From positions 1 through 64,000 of the forward strand of contig NZ_JAVJAN010000005.1 of the NCBI RefSeq assembly GCF_031344075.1: a stretch of DNA of 64,000 nucleotides, read 5' to 3'. Of this stretch, positions 8,472-17,735 are shown piece by piece. Positions within the stretch are counted from its first letter, which is position 1. The number at the start of each line of letters is the position of its first letter. The DNA comes from Clostridium aquiflavi. GTDB taxonomy: Bacteria; Bacillota; Clostridia; Clostridiales; Clostridiaceae. Below the pieces are notes generated by a model, which was not told where the DNA came from, ran no database searches, and saw only the letters and a program-made list of their open reading frames with translations. A program made the translations under genes and the position numbers.

Positions 8472-9230
8472 ATGGATACAATTTTACGTTTAATGAAAGC
8501 AGATTTTATTAAGTTAAAGCGTACCTCATTTTACTGGGTTCACATTTGTGTACCAGTTATAGGTGCATTTATATTCTTATGGTATTTTTCTTTTTCATCA
8601 TGGAGTAGCCTAAGTAAGGTACAGGGATATTTAGAAGTTATATCCTTAATATTTCCTATGGTAATAGGTATTGTAACTTCAATGGTAGTAGAACAAGAAT
8701 CTATGGCTGGAGGATTTAAAGAAATTTTAGGAACTGAATATGGAAAAGGAAGATGCCTTTTAAGTAAAGTTCTTATATTACTTTGCACAGGATTTTTATC
8801 TACTATATTAGCAATAGGGATCTTTTTTATTGGATTTCAATATATTTTAAAGCAAAATGTATTACCTTTAAATTTTTATGCTTATGAAACTTTACTTATA
8901 TTTGGAAGTCAGATTTTTCTTTATCTATTTCATTTATGGATAAGTTTTATATTAGGCAACGGCGGATCTATTGGAATGGGTATATTTGAAAGTTTAATTT
9001 CTGCATTGATGATTACAGGACTTGGAGATGGAATATGGCAGTGGCTACCATGTGCATGGGGAATAAGACTTGTAGATTATTTTACTGTTAATTGGGTAAA
9101 TAGTGGAATAAACTCTAATGAGTTTGCAAGCATTTACGTTGGAACTCAAAATAGCATTGTATTAACTATTTTATTAGGAGTACTTTTTGGAATCTGGTTT
9201 AAATTTTATGAAGGTACAAAGTATGTTTAA
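8472..9230 (+). CDS. Lantibiotic protection ABC transporter permease (LanG/CprC type)
   Basis: 252 residues, six helices. The N-terminal RLMKADFIKLKRTSFYWVHI and the WLPCAWGIRLVDYF segment near residue 200 are typical of MutG/LanG permeases. The gene starts 5 bp after the preceding stop, which argues for translational coupling. The operon continues, after a 120-bp gap, into the regulator genes. Confidence 0.9.
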   Translation: MDTILRLMKADFIKLKRTSFYWVHICVPVIGAFIFLWYFSFSSWSSLSKVQGYLEVISLIFPMVIGIVTSMVVEQESMAGGFKEILGTEYGKGRCLLSKVLILLCTGFLSTILAIGIFFIGFQYILKQNVLPLNFYAYETLLIFGSQIFLYLFHLWISFILGNGGSIGMGIFESLISALMITGLGDGIWQWLPCAWGIRLVDYFTVNWVNSGINSNEFASIYVGTQNSIVLTILLGVLFGIWFKFYEGTKYV

Positions 9231-9350
9231 AATAATGTTGAAATTTCAATAACATCTTTATGTATGGTTATAATATTTTGAATTATATCTTATTTTAGTA
9301 TAATTAATATATATTAATGAGAAAATTGTTAATCTTTAGGGGGAATAAAT

Positions 9351-10013
9351 GTGGCTGCTATTTTAGCTATAGATGATGAATTAGGAATATTAAATATTAT
9401 AAAAGTTGCATTAGAAAAAGAAGGCCATATAGTAACTACTGTTTCCAATGCTAATGAAATATCATATAACCAATACACTAAATACGATTTAATACTTTTG
9501 GATGTAATGATGCCAGAAATTGATGGATTTACTTTGTGCAATAAAATAAGGAATTTAGTAGATTGCCCTATTTTATTTTTAACTGCAAAGACTATGGAAG
9601 AAGATATAGTTAAGGGACTTAGTTTTGGCGGTGATGATTATATAACAAAACCTTTTAGCATAAGTGAACTAAGAGCTAGAGTAAATGCACATTTAAGAAG
9701 AGAATATAGAGAAAAACAAAATGCTTTTTATATTTCCGAACTTAAATTTTATATGAATGCAAAAGAAGTATATCATGATGAAGAGTTAATTTCATTTACC
9801 AAAAGTGAATATAATATATGTGAATATTTAGCATTAAATCATGGGCAAGTATTTTCAAAGGAGCAAATTTATGAAAGCGTCTTTGGATTTGATGGTCATA
9901 GTGATACAACTGCCATTGTAGAACATATTAAAAATATAAGAAATAAATTAAAAGTAAGAGGTATAAATACCATAGAAACTGTTTGGGGGATTGGCTATAA
10001 GTGGAAAGAATAA
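9351..10013 (+). CDS. OmpR-family response regulator of the peptide-resistance cluster (CprR-like)
   Basis: 220 residues from GTG 9351 with AGGGGG upstream. The receiver domain has the acidic pair DDE (residues 8-10), phospho-acceptor Asp in LILLDVMMPE (~52) and the conserved Lys in DDYITKPF (~102). The C-terminal winged helix (~125-220) ends IETVWGIGYKW. It probably activates the upstream ABC genes when the partner kinase senses cationic peptides, as known for CprR, NsrR and LcrR-type systems. It overlaps the kinase gene by 13 bp. Confidence 0.9.
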   Translation: MAAILAIDDELGILNIIKVALEKEGHIVTTVSNANEISYNQYTKYDLILLDVMMPEIDGFTLCNKIRNLVDCPILFLTAKTMEEDIVKGLSFGGDDYITKPFSISELRARVNAHLRREYREKQNAFYISELKFYMNAKEVYHDEELISFTKSEYNICEYLALNHGQVFSKEQIYESVFGFDGHSDTTAIVEHIKNIRNKLKVRGINTIETVWGIGYKWKE

Positions 10014-11362
10014 AGAAACAAAAAAGTATAGCTAAAATATTTGCTATGTATATAGCTACATTTTGTGTAATTACAGTTCTTCAAATTATAATAATCGCAT
10101 TAGTATTTATTATAGGACTTAGAAGTGGAATGATTTTACCTGCCAATTATTATGAACAAACAGTAGAAAAAAACAGAAACCAGATTATGGTTACAGAAGA
10201 AGTATCAGAATTTATACCAGAAGAATGTAACTATGTAGTATATGATTTAAATGGAAAAATTATTAGTAGCAATGTATCAGAAAAAAATGCATTAAAAATA
10301 TGGAAAATGATTAAAGATGATAGAACTAGTTATGGTAATAATTATTATAAGATAATACCAAGAGGCAATGAAATTTGTGCTGTAAGATATAAATTAACAG
10401 CTCAGTTCTCTAATCCAATTTTACGTAAATATCTTCCAAGTGCTGAAGGGTGTCCAGTAATTTTATTTATTATAACATTTATATTAGGAGTAATAATATT
10501 ATCTAAATGCTTTAGTAAAAGAGTAGCTAAAGAAATGAAGATTTTAAAAAATATTACTGAAAGCATAAAGGTAGAGAATCTAAATTTTGAGACAGAAGAA
10601 TCAAGTATAACTGAAGTTAACGAAGTACTATCGGCTTTAGACAAAATGAGATTAGAATTAAATGTATCACTTAATAAACAGTGGAATTTAGAAAAATCAC
10701 GAAAAGATCAGATAGCAGCTTTAGCACATGACATAAAAACACCATTAACTATAATTAAAGGTAATTCAGAACTACTAAGGGAATTAAATTTAAATTCGGA
10801 TGCTATGGTATTTAATGAAAATATATTAAATGAAATTAAAAATATGGAGTATTATATAAAATCTTTAATAGAAATTATGAAATCAGAAAAAGAAATTATG
10901 CTTAAAAAGGAAAATGTGAATTTAAAGATATTTATAAATGAAATAATAGAGCAAGGAATCTTATTAATAAAAGATAAGCAAATTAAATTTATAAATGAAG
11001 TTAAAACAAATATAGAAATAATTATCGTTGATAGGGTATCTTTAAAACGTGCGATTATAAATATTATTACCAATGCAATTGATTATTGTCCTGTAAAAGG
11101 TGAAATTTTATTTAGTGTTGATTCTAATAATAAGTATATAAGTTTTACAATTGAAGATAATGGAAGAGGTTTTACTAAGGAAGAATTAGATTCAGCAACA
11201 GAACAGTTTTATCAAGGTGATAAAAGTAGAAATTCTAAAAATCATTATGGTATGGGTTTATATATAACTAGAAATATTATAAAAAAACATGGTGGAAATC
11301 TTATATTAGAAAATTCAAAGGAAATGGGTGGAGCAAAGGTCGTTATTAAGTTACCATTATAG
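10001..11362 (+). CDS. Sensor histidine kinase of the peptide-resistance cluster (CprK-like)
   Basis: 453 residues from GTG 10001. Two membrane helices (about 18-45 and 150-168) enclose a ~100-residue external sensor. The dimerisation box is ALAHDIKTPLT with the phospho-His (~247). The ATP-binding domain has NAIDYC (N box), DNGRGF (G1) and GMGLYI (G2). It is translationally coupled to the response regulator. The family (CprK, NsrK) responds to lantibiotics and other cationic peptides; the actual inducer is unknown. Confidence 0.9.
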   Translation: MERIKKQKSIAKIFAMYIATFCVITVLQIIIIALVFIIGLRSGMILPANYYEQTVEKNRNQIMVTEEVSEFIPEECNYVVYDLNGKIISSNVSEKNALKIWKMIKDDRTSYGNNYYKIIPRGNEICAVRYKLTAQFSNPILRKYLPSAEGCPVILFIITFILGVIILSKCFSKRVAKEMKILKNITESIKVENLNFETEESSITEVNEVLSALDKMRLELNVSLNKQWNLEKSRKDQIAALAHDIKTPLTIIKGNSELLRELNLNSDAMVFNENILNEIKNMEYYIKSLIEIMKSEKEIMLKKENVNLKIFINEIIEQGILLIKDKQIKFINEVKTNIEIIIVDRVSLKRAIINIITNAIDYCPVKGEILFSVDSNNKYISFTIEDNGRGFTKEELDSATEQFYQGDKSRNSKNHYGMGLYITRNIIKKHGGNLILENSKEMGGAKVVIKLPL

Positions 11363-11382
11363 AAGATAACAATAGAGTTACA

Positions 11383-11447
11383 GCTCTGTTTAAAATCAGT
11401 GTTGACAATAGAATGTATAAAAGTGGACAAATTAATTTGTCCACTTT
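11383..11447 (+). repeat. MITE-like element remnant containing a 28-bp palindromic terminator
   Basis: CAGCTCTGTTTAAAATCAGT then GTTGACAATAG resembles the element's left terminus. It is followed by a perfect 28-bp palindrome at 11420-11447 with arms AAAGTGGACAAATT. A sister copy of the same palindrome with a similar left flank is at 48514-48543. The hairpin may act as terminator for the kinase gene, although its T tract is weak. Confidence 0.6.
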
Positions 11448-11550
11448 ACTTCTTAATCCTAATAATTTTAAATTGTTCATAAATTCTAATTGATAAATTG
11501 GAATTTATATATTTCGGTTATCTTCAAACTTAGCACAATAAAAATCAAAA

Positions 11551-11898
11551 CTAATCAAAAAACTTTCCCTTATAAAAATTCTCATTGTCAAGTTTCTTTG
11601 CTGTCAGCCTGAACATGACGCAGCCATCTGGGCATACAATATCCTTGCTATATTTACTATTGCCACCAATATTCTCTAAATCTCCACCACTTCTGACTGA
11701 CTCCATGATTGGGAACATAATCATCATAACCTTGGAACAGATACCCTGTCCATCCGAATTTATGGGACATCCATAGGTGCAGGTATACTTATCCCCCACT
11801 TCCTCGCCGTTTCGGCAGTACCGCTCTGTATGGTCACTGCGAAGAAATCCAGTTACCTCAATTTCAAATTTGTACTCCTCATCATACCATTTTTTCAT
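11551..11898 (-). CDS. TIGR04076-like small protein, probably transferred in
   Basis: 115 residues with eight Cys. The pattern CTYGCP, then a C-terminal IVCPDGCVMFRLTAKK matches my memory of the TIGR04076 family, a small protein of unknown function in anaerobes. Its base composition is clearly different: roughly 44% G+C across the gene against about 27% nearby, with codons such as CCG and CGG that neighbours avoid. The ribosome site GGAGGT lies 7 nt from ATG. Recent acquisition from a higher-G+C firmicute is likely. Confidence 0.75.
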   Translation of the reverse strand: MKKWYDEEYKFEIEVTGFLRSDHTERYCRNGEEVGDKYTCTYGCPINSDGQGICSKVMMIMFPIMESVRSGGDLENIGGNSKYSKDIVCPDGCVMFRLTAKKLDNENFYKGKFFD

Positions 11899-12214
11899 GA
11901 TTAACCTCCAAATTCTAATTTATCCAATAGTTTAATAAACAACTTACTCGCATAATAATACGAGTGTTCAATACTTTATATTCTTATTATACATAATTTA
12001 TGGATTATAATTCCAGTAATTATGTAAATAAAATTAAATTTATACAAATATAGATTATGTTCTCTTAAAATCCTTTACCATAGTATAACTATGAGGTATA
12101 TTACTGTGAACTATCAAGTTTTTAGTTTTTACAGTTTCTTTATCTGTGCTAAATGTATTAAGTACACTAAATTGCAAATAATAAAATAAATAGGTGAGTG
12201 CAAGGAGTGTTCTT
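11899..12214. other. AT-rich intergenic stretch between divergent genes
   Basis: Holds the promoters of the TIGR04076-like gene and the azoreductase. ACTCG-CATAATAATA-CGAGT (about 11947-11965) is a short inverted repeat and could be an operator. No coding remnant was recognised. Confidence 0.35.
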
Positions 12215-12862
12215 ATGAAAAAATTACTTTATATAACTGTAAACTCAAAGCCTGAAAATTTGTCTGCAAGTAAAACTGTAGGAAGGGCTTTTGTAAATAG
12301 ATTTTTAGAGAAACACAGTGACTTTGAAATAGAGGAACTAGATTTGTATAAGTGTCATATACCAAGACTTGAATATGAATATTTTGAAAAGAGAAGCTGT
12401 CTAGTAAATGAAGACGCATTTAATAAACTGGATAAAAAACAACAAGAAGAAGTTCATAAAATAGTTAAACTAACAGATCAATTTAAAGAAGCAGATGTAT
12501 ATGTAATTGCTGCACCAATGTGGAGTATGTCTTTTCCAGCTCCATTAAAAGAATACATTGATTGTATAGTTATGGATGGAAAAACAGTTGATATAAAAGA
12601 TGGAGAAAAACCAGAGGGGTTATTAAATGATAAACCAAGAGGTGCTGTATATATACAATCATCTGGAGCAAAAATGAATGTATTACTAAAGATGGTGATG
12701 GATAAAGGTGTTCATTATATAGAAAGTATAATGAAATTTATGGGGATTGAAAAATTTAAAGAATTATTAGTAGATGGAACAGGAACAACAGAAGAAGAAA
12801 AAACCAAGGCCATAGAAAAAGCTATTGAAAAGATAGATTCTGTAATAGATAGTATATGGTAA
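12215..12862 (+). CDS. FMN-dependent NADH-azoreductase
   Basis: 215 residues from ATG 12215 (AAGGAG 7 nt upstream); an upstream extension has no ribosome site. The flavodoxin-like fold of the AzoR/NQO family shows LLYITVNSKPENLSASKTVG (FMN phosphate loop), then YVIAAPMWSMSFPAPLKEYIDC (~95-115) and the QSSG loop (~148). These enzymes reduce quinones, azo and nitro compounds with NADH. The gene is convergent with the nucleotidyltransferase at 12877 and only 14 bp apart. Confidence 0.88.
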   Translation: MKKLLYITVNSKPENLSASKTVGRAFVNRFLEKHSDFEIEELDLYKCHIPRLEYEYFEKRSCLVNEDAFNKLDKKQQEEVHKIVKLTDQFKEADVYVIAAPMWSMSFPAPLKEYIDCIVMDGKTVDIKDGEKPEGLLNDKPRGAVYIQSSGAKMNVLLKMVMDKGVHYIESIMKFMGIEKFKELLVDGTGTTEEEKTKAIEKAIEKIDSVIDSIW

Positions 12863-12876
12863 ATCTTTCGATGATG

Positions 12877-13494
12877 CTATAGATATTTTTGTGCAGTTTG
12901 TAAATTAATTATTTCAATTATAAATTCACAAAAAGAATTGAAATAAGATATCATAGCTTCATCAATTATTTCATCTTCACTATTGGGACTTCTTTTTAGA
13001 CATTCCCTTATTCTAACTAAAAAAACCTTACTTTCAGAAAAATTTTCTTCTAGTTTTTCTTTTTTGTATTTATAATAAACCATTTCATACTCCTTTAAAT
13101 CTTTTAAATTTTCTTCGCGTATTATTTCTAAGTACTCCCTATCTCTTTTAAAAGTAGAGTATCCAAGAACGTAATCTAAATATTTTTCTTCTAAAATAAT
13201 TATCTTATCATTACTATTTATAAGTAGTTCACCAAATGGATAAACAAAACCAGTTATAAATGTAATATGTATATTATCATGTTGAAAATGATTTTTTAGA
13301 ATTGGAGTTAAGTAATCTTCAATTTCAATTTCATCTTCCCATTCAAGTTCATTAATAGATAAGATCATAACATCTATATTACTTCTGTTTTTATCAAAAC
13401 AAGTTTCATTATAACTTCCAAAAGTTGCAATACATATAATGTCTTTTAATTTATTAAAATTTAACTGACAATCTCTTAACTTAATCTTATTCAT
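12877..13494 (-). CDS. Nucleotidyltransferase-like protein with altered active site
   Basis: 205 residues from ATG 13494 (GGAGTG upstream); the open frame continues to 13605 without translation signals. The N-terminus IICIATFGSYNETCFDKNRS followed by NIDVMILS looks like the GS...DxD motif of MNT-type nucleotidyltransferases. Here the first Asp of DxD is replaced by Asn, so catalysis is doubtful. The remaining ~150 residues are helical and charged (KYKKEKLEENFSESKVFLVR). It may bind nucleotides without transfer activity. No HEPN partner lies next to it. Confidence 0.55.
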   Translation of the reverse strand: MNKIKLRDCQLNFNKLKDIICIATFGSYNETCFDKNRSNIDVMILSINELEWEDEIEIEDYLTPILKNHFQHDNIHITFITGFVYPFGELLINSNDKIIILEEKYLDYVLGYSTFKRDREYLEIIREENLKDLKEYEMVYYKYKKEKLEENFSESKVFLVRIRECLKRSPNSEDEIIDEAMISYFNSFCEFIIEIINLQTAQKYL

Positions 13495-13673
13495 ACATTT
13501 CACTCCAATTGGCATTAATATATACATTATATCATAAAATAATTGTTCTAAATATAAATTACAAGGTATTAGAAAGGTGAGAGATATGTGTATAGACATA
13601 TGCATAAAAAAATTTGATATGGTAGAATATAATCATAAAGTAAAAATAAGTAAATGATTAAGGGGGAATTTTA

Positions 13674-14957
13674 ATGTTAAATAAAAAATTAAGCAGAATA
13701 TTAGGACCAGTTATAGGTGTTATGGTATTTATGACAAGCTTAGGAGTAGGACAAGTTAAGGTTTTAGCAGATGATAATATAAATAAGGCTTCAGCAATTT
13801 GTGAAAATACAATTTCCGAAAAAGAGAAAGATTATTCTATCAATATTAATAAAACTGTTGAACAAAATGGCTTTAAAGTAACTTTAGATAAGGTAACTGG
13901 AACAAAACATGATTTAAAAGTACAAGTGAAAATTCAGAGTGACAAGCCTTTTGATACAGAAAATTATAATAATATAATATCAGAAGTTACATTTGGAAAA
14001 AGTGATTGCTGGGGTGGCGGTGGATCAGAGAATTATATAAACGATAAAACTTTATTATTAACTATAGAAAAAGAAATTGATGACGATGAAGAATTTCCAG
14101 AAAAGGGAGAGTTAAGAGTGGATATAGTAATTCCAAGTTATAAAATTAATGTAGGAATAGATGCTTATGTAGATTTTTCAGAATCATTTAAAAATACATT
14201 AGAAATGAAATCATCGTCTAAAATACCAGAATTTGATTTTACATTAAATAAATTGGAGTCTAATGTTATGGGAACAAGATTTGAGTATACTACACCATGG
14301 CAAGACTTTGATGAAAGACGAAAAGATCCTGTAGAATCTCAATATTCTTTAATTATATTAAAAGCTGGAGATAGGATGTATAAAACAGAGAAATCAGGCA
14401 GTCATTCTTCAAACCATGAAAATATTATAGAAACATATGAAAGTAAATCAGCAACTTATGATAAAGTTAAAGGTAACCAAAATTTAAGCTTAATACCAAT
14501 AGTTTGTTATATGTCTCGAGATGAAATAAACAAAATATATAATGAAGATGAAATAAATAATAATGAAAAATTAAATTCTAATAAAGAAACTCTTAGTAAT
14601 GTTAGATATTTAAAATCATTTGAATTTTCTGATGGAACTAAGGGAGAGATATATAATATAGAAAGAAAAGACAATAAAATAAAAGTTTATTGTAAAGGAA
14701 ATACAGATAAAGCAGGTCTTTTAATGGCAAGTAATATGTTTATGAATTATGAATTCGATGAGAACAATATTATGTTTAACCATATGTATAATAATGGGAA
14801 GGGTAAGAGCTTCTATAAAGATTCTAATGAGGATTTAGGATATGTTGTAGAATTTAATAATGTGGAGAAAGATAGAATGATAAATTTAAATATTGAATCT
14901 ATTATAAATCAAATAGATAAATTTAAAATAGGAAATGAAGTTGAATTATCTAAATAA
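13674..14957 (+). CDS. Secreted protein resembling the anti-sigma outer domain (paralogue 1)
   Basis: 427 residues. The signal peptide (MLNKKLSRILGPVIGVMVF... VKVLADD) is nearly identical to that of the next gene. The mature part begins DYSININKTVEQNGFKVTLD and continues as beta-rich sequence. The same opening pattern occurs in the extracytoplasmic domain of the anti-sigma factor at 17736 (NKSITDKGITVQLNEVILDG), a DUF4179 / DUF5643-like fold. It ends near the KFKIGNEVEL motif shared with the paralogue. AGGGGG precedes ATG. It heads a probable operon 13674-16836. I propose a secreted partner or decoy for the sigma / anti-sigma pair; function unproven. Confidence 0.65.
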   Translation: MLNKKLSRILGPVIGVMVFMTSLGVGQVKVLADDNINKASAICENTISEKEKDYSININKTVEQNGFKVTLDKVTGTKHDLKVQVKIQSDKPFDTENYNNIISEVTFGKSDCWGGGGSENYINDKTLLLTIEKEIDDDEEFPEKGELRVDIVIPSYKINVGIDAYVDFSESFKNTLEMKSSSKIPEFDFTLNKLESNVMGTRFEYTTPWQDFDERRKDPVESQYSLIILKAGDRMYKTEKSGSHSSNHENIIETYESKSATYDKVKGNQNLSLIPIVCYMSRDEINKIYNEDEINNNEKLNSNKETLSNVRYLKSFEFSDGTKGEIYNIERKDNKIKVYCKGNTDKAGLLMASNMFMNYEFDENNIMFNHMYNNGKGKSFYKDSNEDLGYVVEFNNVEKDRMINLNIESIINQIDKFKIGNEVELSK

Positions 14958-15001
14958 TTTAATGCTTAAAATTAAAGTTGAATTTAAATGGGGGGATTTT
15001 A

Positions 15002-16285
15002 ATGCTAAATAAAAGATTAAGCAGAATACTAGGACCAGTTATAGGTATTATGGTGTTTATGACAAGCTTAGGAGTAGGAGAAGTTAAGGTTTTAGCGGAT
15101 GATAATATAAGTCAGGCTTCAGTAACTTGTGAAAATACAAGTTATGATAAGGAAGAGGACTATTCAGTTAAAATAAATAAAAGTGTTGAGCAAAATGGAC
15201 TTAAAATAACTTTAGATAGTGCTATTGCAACAAAACACAAGCTGAAAATATTAGTTAAAGTAGAAAGTAAAGAATCTATTGATAAAGAAAAAGCAGATAA
15301 TTTGATAAGTATAGTTACATTTGGAGAAAATTTTAGAGATAGTTCAGGCTATTGGAATGATTATAAAGATGATAAAACATTTTTTATAAATATAAACGAA
15401 GAAAATGACGAAGAAGAATTTCTTGAAAAAGATAGTTTAAGAGTAGATATTGTAATACCTACTTATAAAATTAATGTTGGAATAGATGCAGATGTAGATT
15501 TCTCAAAGTCATTTAAAGAGTCGGTTAAAAAGAAAATGAATACTAAAATACCAGAATTTGATTTTACAGTAAATAACATAGAATCAGATATTATGGGAAC
15601 AACAATTAATTATAGTGGTCCATGGATAGAAAATAGATTCGAAAAGGATGAGCCATCAGACTCACATCATTCTTGTATCATATTACAAGTTGGAGATAAA
15701 ATGTATAAAGCAAAACGAGGTGGTAGTAGTGCTTCAAAAGAAAATGGAACTAATGGAAAATTTGTTTGTGAATCACTTAATTATGATAAATTTAAAGAAT
15801 CAGAAAAGATAAGTATAATACCTTTAGTTAGTTATGTTTCTTATGATAGATTAAATGAAATGTGTGAAAATGAAGATAGAAGTGAGTACTACGAGAAAAT
15901 AAATAATTACAAAGAAATAAAAGATAATGTAAAGTATTTAAAATCATTTGATTTTTATGATGGAAGTAAGGGAGAAATATATAATATAGAAAGAAATGAC
16001 AATAAAATAAAGGTATATTGCAAAGGAGAGTCAGAAAAAGAAAGTTTATTAATGGTAACTAATATATTTATGGATTATCAATTGGACATTAAAAATGTCA
16101 ATTATTCAAATAGTTATGATAGTAGAAAGAATATGAGTTTTTATAAAGACCTAAATGATGAGTTTGGATATGTTGTAGAATTTAACAATGTACCAAAAGA
16201 TAAAACTATGGATGTGAATTTTGATTTTAATATAAGTAAAATAGATAAATACGAAATAGGAAATGAGGTAATAATAAGTAAATAA
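15002..16285 (+). CDS. Secreted protein resembling the anti-sigma outer domain (paralogue 2)
   Basis: 427 residues from ATG 15002 (GGGGGA 7 nt upstream), the same length as the gene before it. The first ~100 bp are almost identical to paralogue 1 at DNA level, while the mature parts have diverged: the start reads DYSVKINKSVEQNGLKITLD and a middle block reads GDKMYKAKRGGSSASKEN. The shared tail is KYEIGNEVIISK. It arose by tandem duplication. Forty-four bp separate the two genes, and 20 bp lie before the 2H phosphoesterase. Both are exported and appear to lack sortase or membrane anchors. Confidence 0.65.
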   Translation: MLNKRLSRILGPVIGIMVFMTSLGVGEVKVLADDNISQASVTCENTSYDKEEDYSVKINKSVEQNGLKITLDSAIATKHKLKILVKVESKESIDKEKADNLISIVTFGENFRDSSGYWNDYKDDKTFFININEENDEEEFLEKDSLRVDIVIPTYKINVGIDADVDFSKSFKESVKKKMNTKIPEFDFTVNNIESDIMGTTINYSGPWIENRFEKDEPSDSHHSCIILQVGDKMYKAKRGGSSASKENGTNGKFVCESLNYDKFKESEKISIIPLVSYVSYDRLNEMCENEDRSEYYEKINNYKEIKDNVKYLKSFDFYDGSKGEIYNIERNDNKIKVYCKGESEKESLLMVTNIFMDYQLDIKNVNYSNSYDSRKNMSFYKDLNDEFGYVVEFNNVPKDKTMDVNFDFNISKIDKYEIGNEVIISK

Positions 16286-16305
16286 CAAAGAAAAGGAGAA
16301 GTTTT

Positions 16306-16836
16306 ATGAGATATGTAGTAGTATGCGTAGTAAAAGGAGAAGCAGGAGATTTTAATAATAATTTAAGGAAAGAGCTTTTTAAGAATTTAAAGGCAAAATC
16401 GTCTAAATTACCAGCTCATTTTACTATTAAAGCTCCTTTTGAATATGATGGGGATATTACAGAATTAATTAATATTCTCGAAGAAGTAACTCAAACAGAA
16501 AAGATGGCACCTTTTAAAATAAGTGGTTATGATCATTTTGGTGATAGAGTAGTGTATATGAATGTAGAGATGTCTGATGAAGGTAAAATAATTCATGATA
16601 AAATAATAGAAAAAATGAGCTTAGTTCCATATATTGAATTTGACAAAAGTGATGGAAAAGATAAAACATTTCATATAACTTTAGCATCAAAAAGAATAAG
16701 ATCTATTTATACAAAGATATGGGAATATATAAATCAATATTCCTGTGAATTTGAATGTTTGTTTGATAATGTTACAATATATAATTGGACTGAAGGAACT
16801 TGGAAAGTATATAAAGAATTTAAGTTTAAAAAATAG
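16306..16836 (+). CDS. 2H phosphoesterase (2'-5' RNA ligase / LigT-like)
   Basis: 176 residues. Two HxT/S motifs define the 2H superfamily: HFTIKAPF (~44-51) and HITLAS (~124-129). These cytoplasmic enzymes act on 2',5'- or cyclic phosphodiester bonds in RNA or nucleotides. AAAGGAG precedes ATG, 20 bp after the secreted paralogue, so it is probably co-transcribed. Its link to the secreted proteins is unexplained. The stop codon directly abuts a MITE-like remnant. Confidence 0.85.
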   Translation: MRYVVVCVVKGEAGDFNNNLRKELFKNLKAKSSKLPAHFTIKAPFEYDGDITELINILEEVTQTEKMAPFKISGYDHFGDRVVYMNVEMSDEGKIIHDKIIEKMSLVPYIEFDKSDGKDKTFHITLASKRIRSIYTKIWEYINQYSCEFECLFDNVTIYNWTEGTWKVYKEFKFKK

Positions 16837-16923
16837 GCTCTGTTTTTAAATATGTGTTGGTATATGCAATTATTTTATCATGGTTTACTTATGGATACAT
16901 CAACACTTTATTAAAATAGAGAA
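16835..16923 (+). repeat. Short MITE-like element remnant
   Basis: It begins GGCTCTGTTTTTAAATATGT inside the stop codon of the phosphoesterase and ends ACATCAACACTTTATTAAAA then TAGAG. The two ends are inverted repeats that match the termini of the full elements; the core is reduced to about 30 bp. Confidence 0.7.
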
Positions 16924-16947
16924 TAAAACTAATAATAAAGGCTAAAC

Positions 16948-16992
16948 AGGACTATATTGTATATTTAAGATATACATATAGTCCTATTTTTA
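16948..16992 (+). terminator. Terminator
   Basis: AGGACTATAT pairs with ATATAGTCCT around a loop that is itself self-complementary (TGTATAT...ATATACA), followed by ATTTTTAT. It ends the 13674-16836 unit beyond the repeat remnant. Confidence 0.8.
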
Positions 16993-17176
16993 TATGCATT
17001 TTGTTATTTAAAACTATAAATTAAATAGAAATTTATATAAGAGATGATAGATATAGTACATTTTAAACGAAGTATTAAGTGTAAGGGATAAGGCATGTTT
17101 AAAGTTAGTTGAATAAATATTATTTTTAATATGCCTAAATTAATATTGCAAGCTTGCTTTAGGGAGAAGGTTAAAA

Positions 17177-17731
17177 ATGAAAATTGAAGAAGGAAACTTT
17201 ATTTTTGAATTAAGAAAGAAAAATGAAAAAGCTTTAGATTATGTCATTGATAATTATGGGTGGATTATTAAATCTATAGTTAAAAAGCATTTATATAATC
17301 TACAAAGTATTCAAGATGAATGTATTAACGATATACTTTTGGGTATTTGGAATAATATTGAAAGTTTTGATGAAAACAAAGGTGATTTTAAAAATTGGGT
17401 TGCTGGAATAGCCAAGTTTAAGTGTATTGATTATAAGAGAAAATATTTAAAAGGATTAGAATATGAAAATATAGATGATTTAAATATAAGTACTCCAGAT
17501 AATGTTCATGAAGAGATTGTAAAGAGTGAATTAGAATCTGATATTGAAGAGATGTTAAGTTGTTTAAAAGAAAAAGATAGAGATCTATTTTATAAGTTAT
17601 ATGTTGATGAGAAAGATATAAGTGATATAACAAAAGAAATGGGAATTAAGAGAGAAGTCGTATATAACAGATTATCGAGAGGAAAGAAAAAGATTCAAAA
17701 AATATTTAAGATATTAGAAAGTAGAGGGTAG
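17177..17731 (+). CDS. ECF-type RNA polymerase sigma factor
   Basis: 184 residues, standard for an ECF sigma factor. Region 2 spans ~25-95 with DECINDILLGIWNNIESFDE and NWVAGIAKFKCIDYKRKYLK. Region 4 (~125-180) holds DLFYKLYVDEKDISDITKEM followed by a helix-turn-helix and NRLSRGKKKIQKIF. GGGAGAAG precedes ATG. It is 4 bp from the anti-sigma gene, which argues for translational coupling. Its regulon may include its own promoter and the secreted paralogues just upstream. Confidence 0.9.
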   Translation: MKIEEGNFIFELRKKNEKALDYVIDNYGWIIKSIVKKHLYNLQSIQDECINDILLGIWNNIESFDENKGDFKNWVAGIAKFKCIDYKRKYLKGLEYENIDDLNISTPDNVHEEIVKSELESDIEEMLSCLKEKDRDLFYKLYVDEKDISDITKEMGIKREVVYNRLSRGKKKIQKIFKILESRG

Positions 17732-17735
17732 AAAT

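Noticed and set aside
7012..11362. Lantibiotic biosynthesis cluster
   Set aside because: No precursor peptide, LanB/C/M enzyme or processing protease is present. It is a resistance cluster only.
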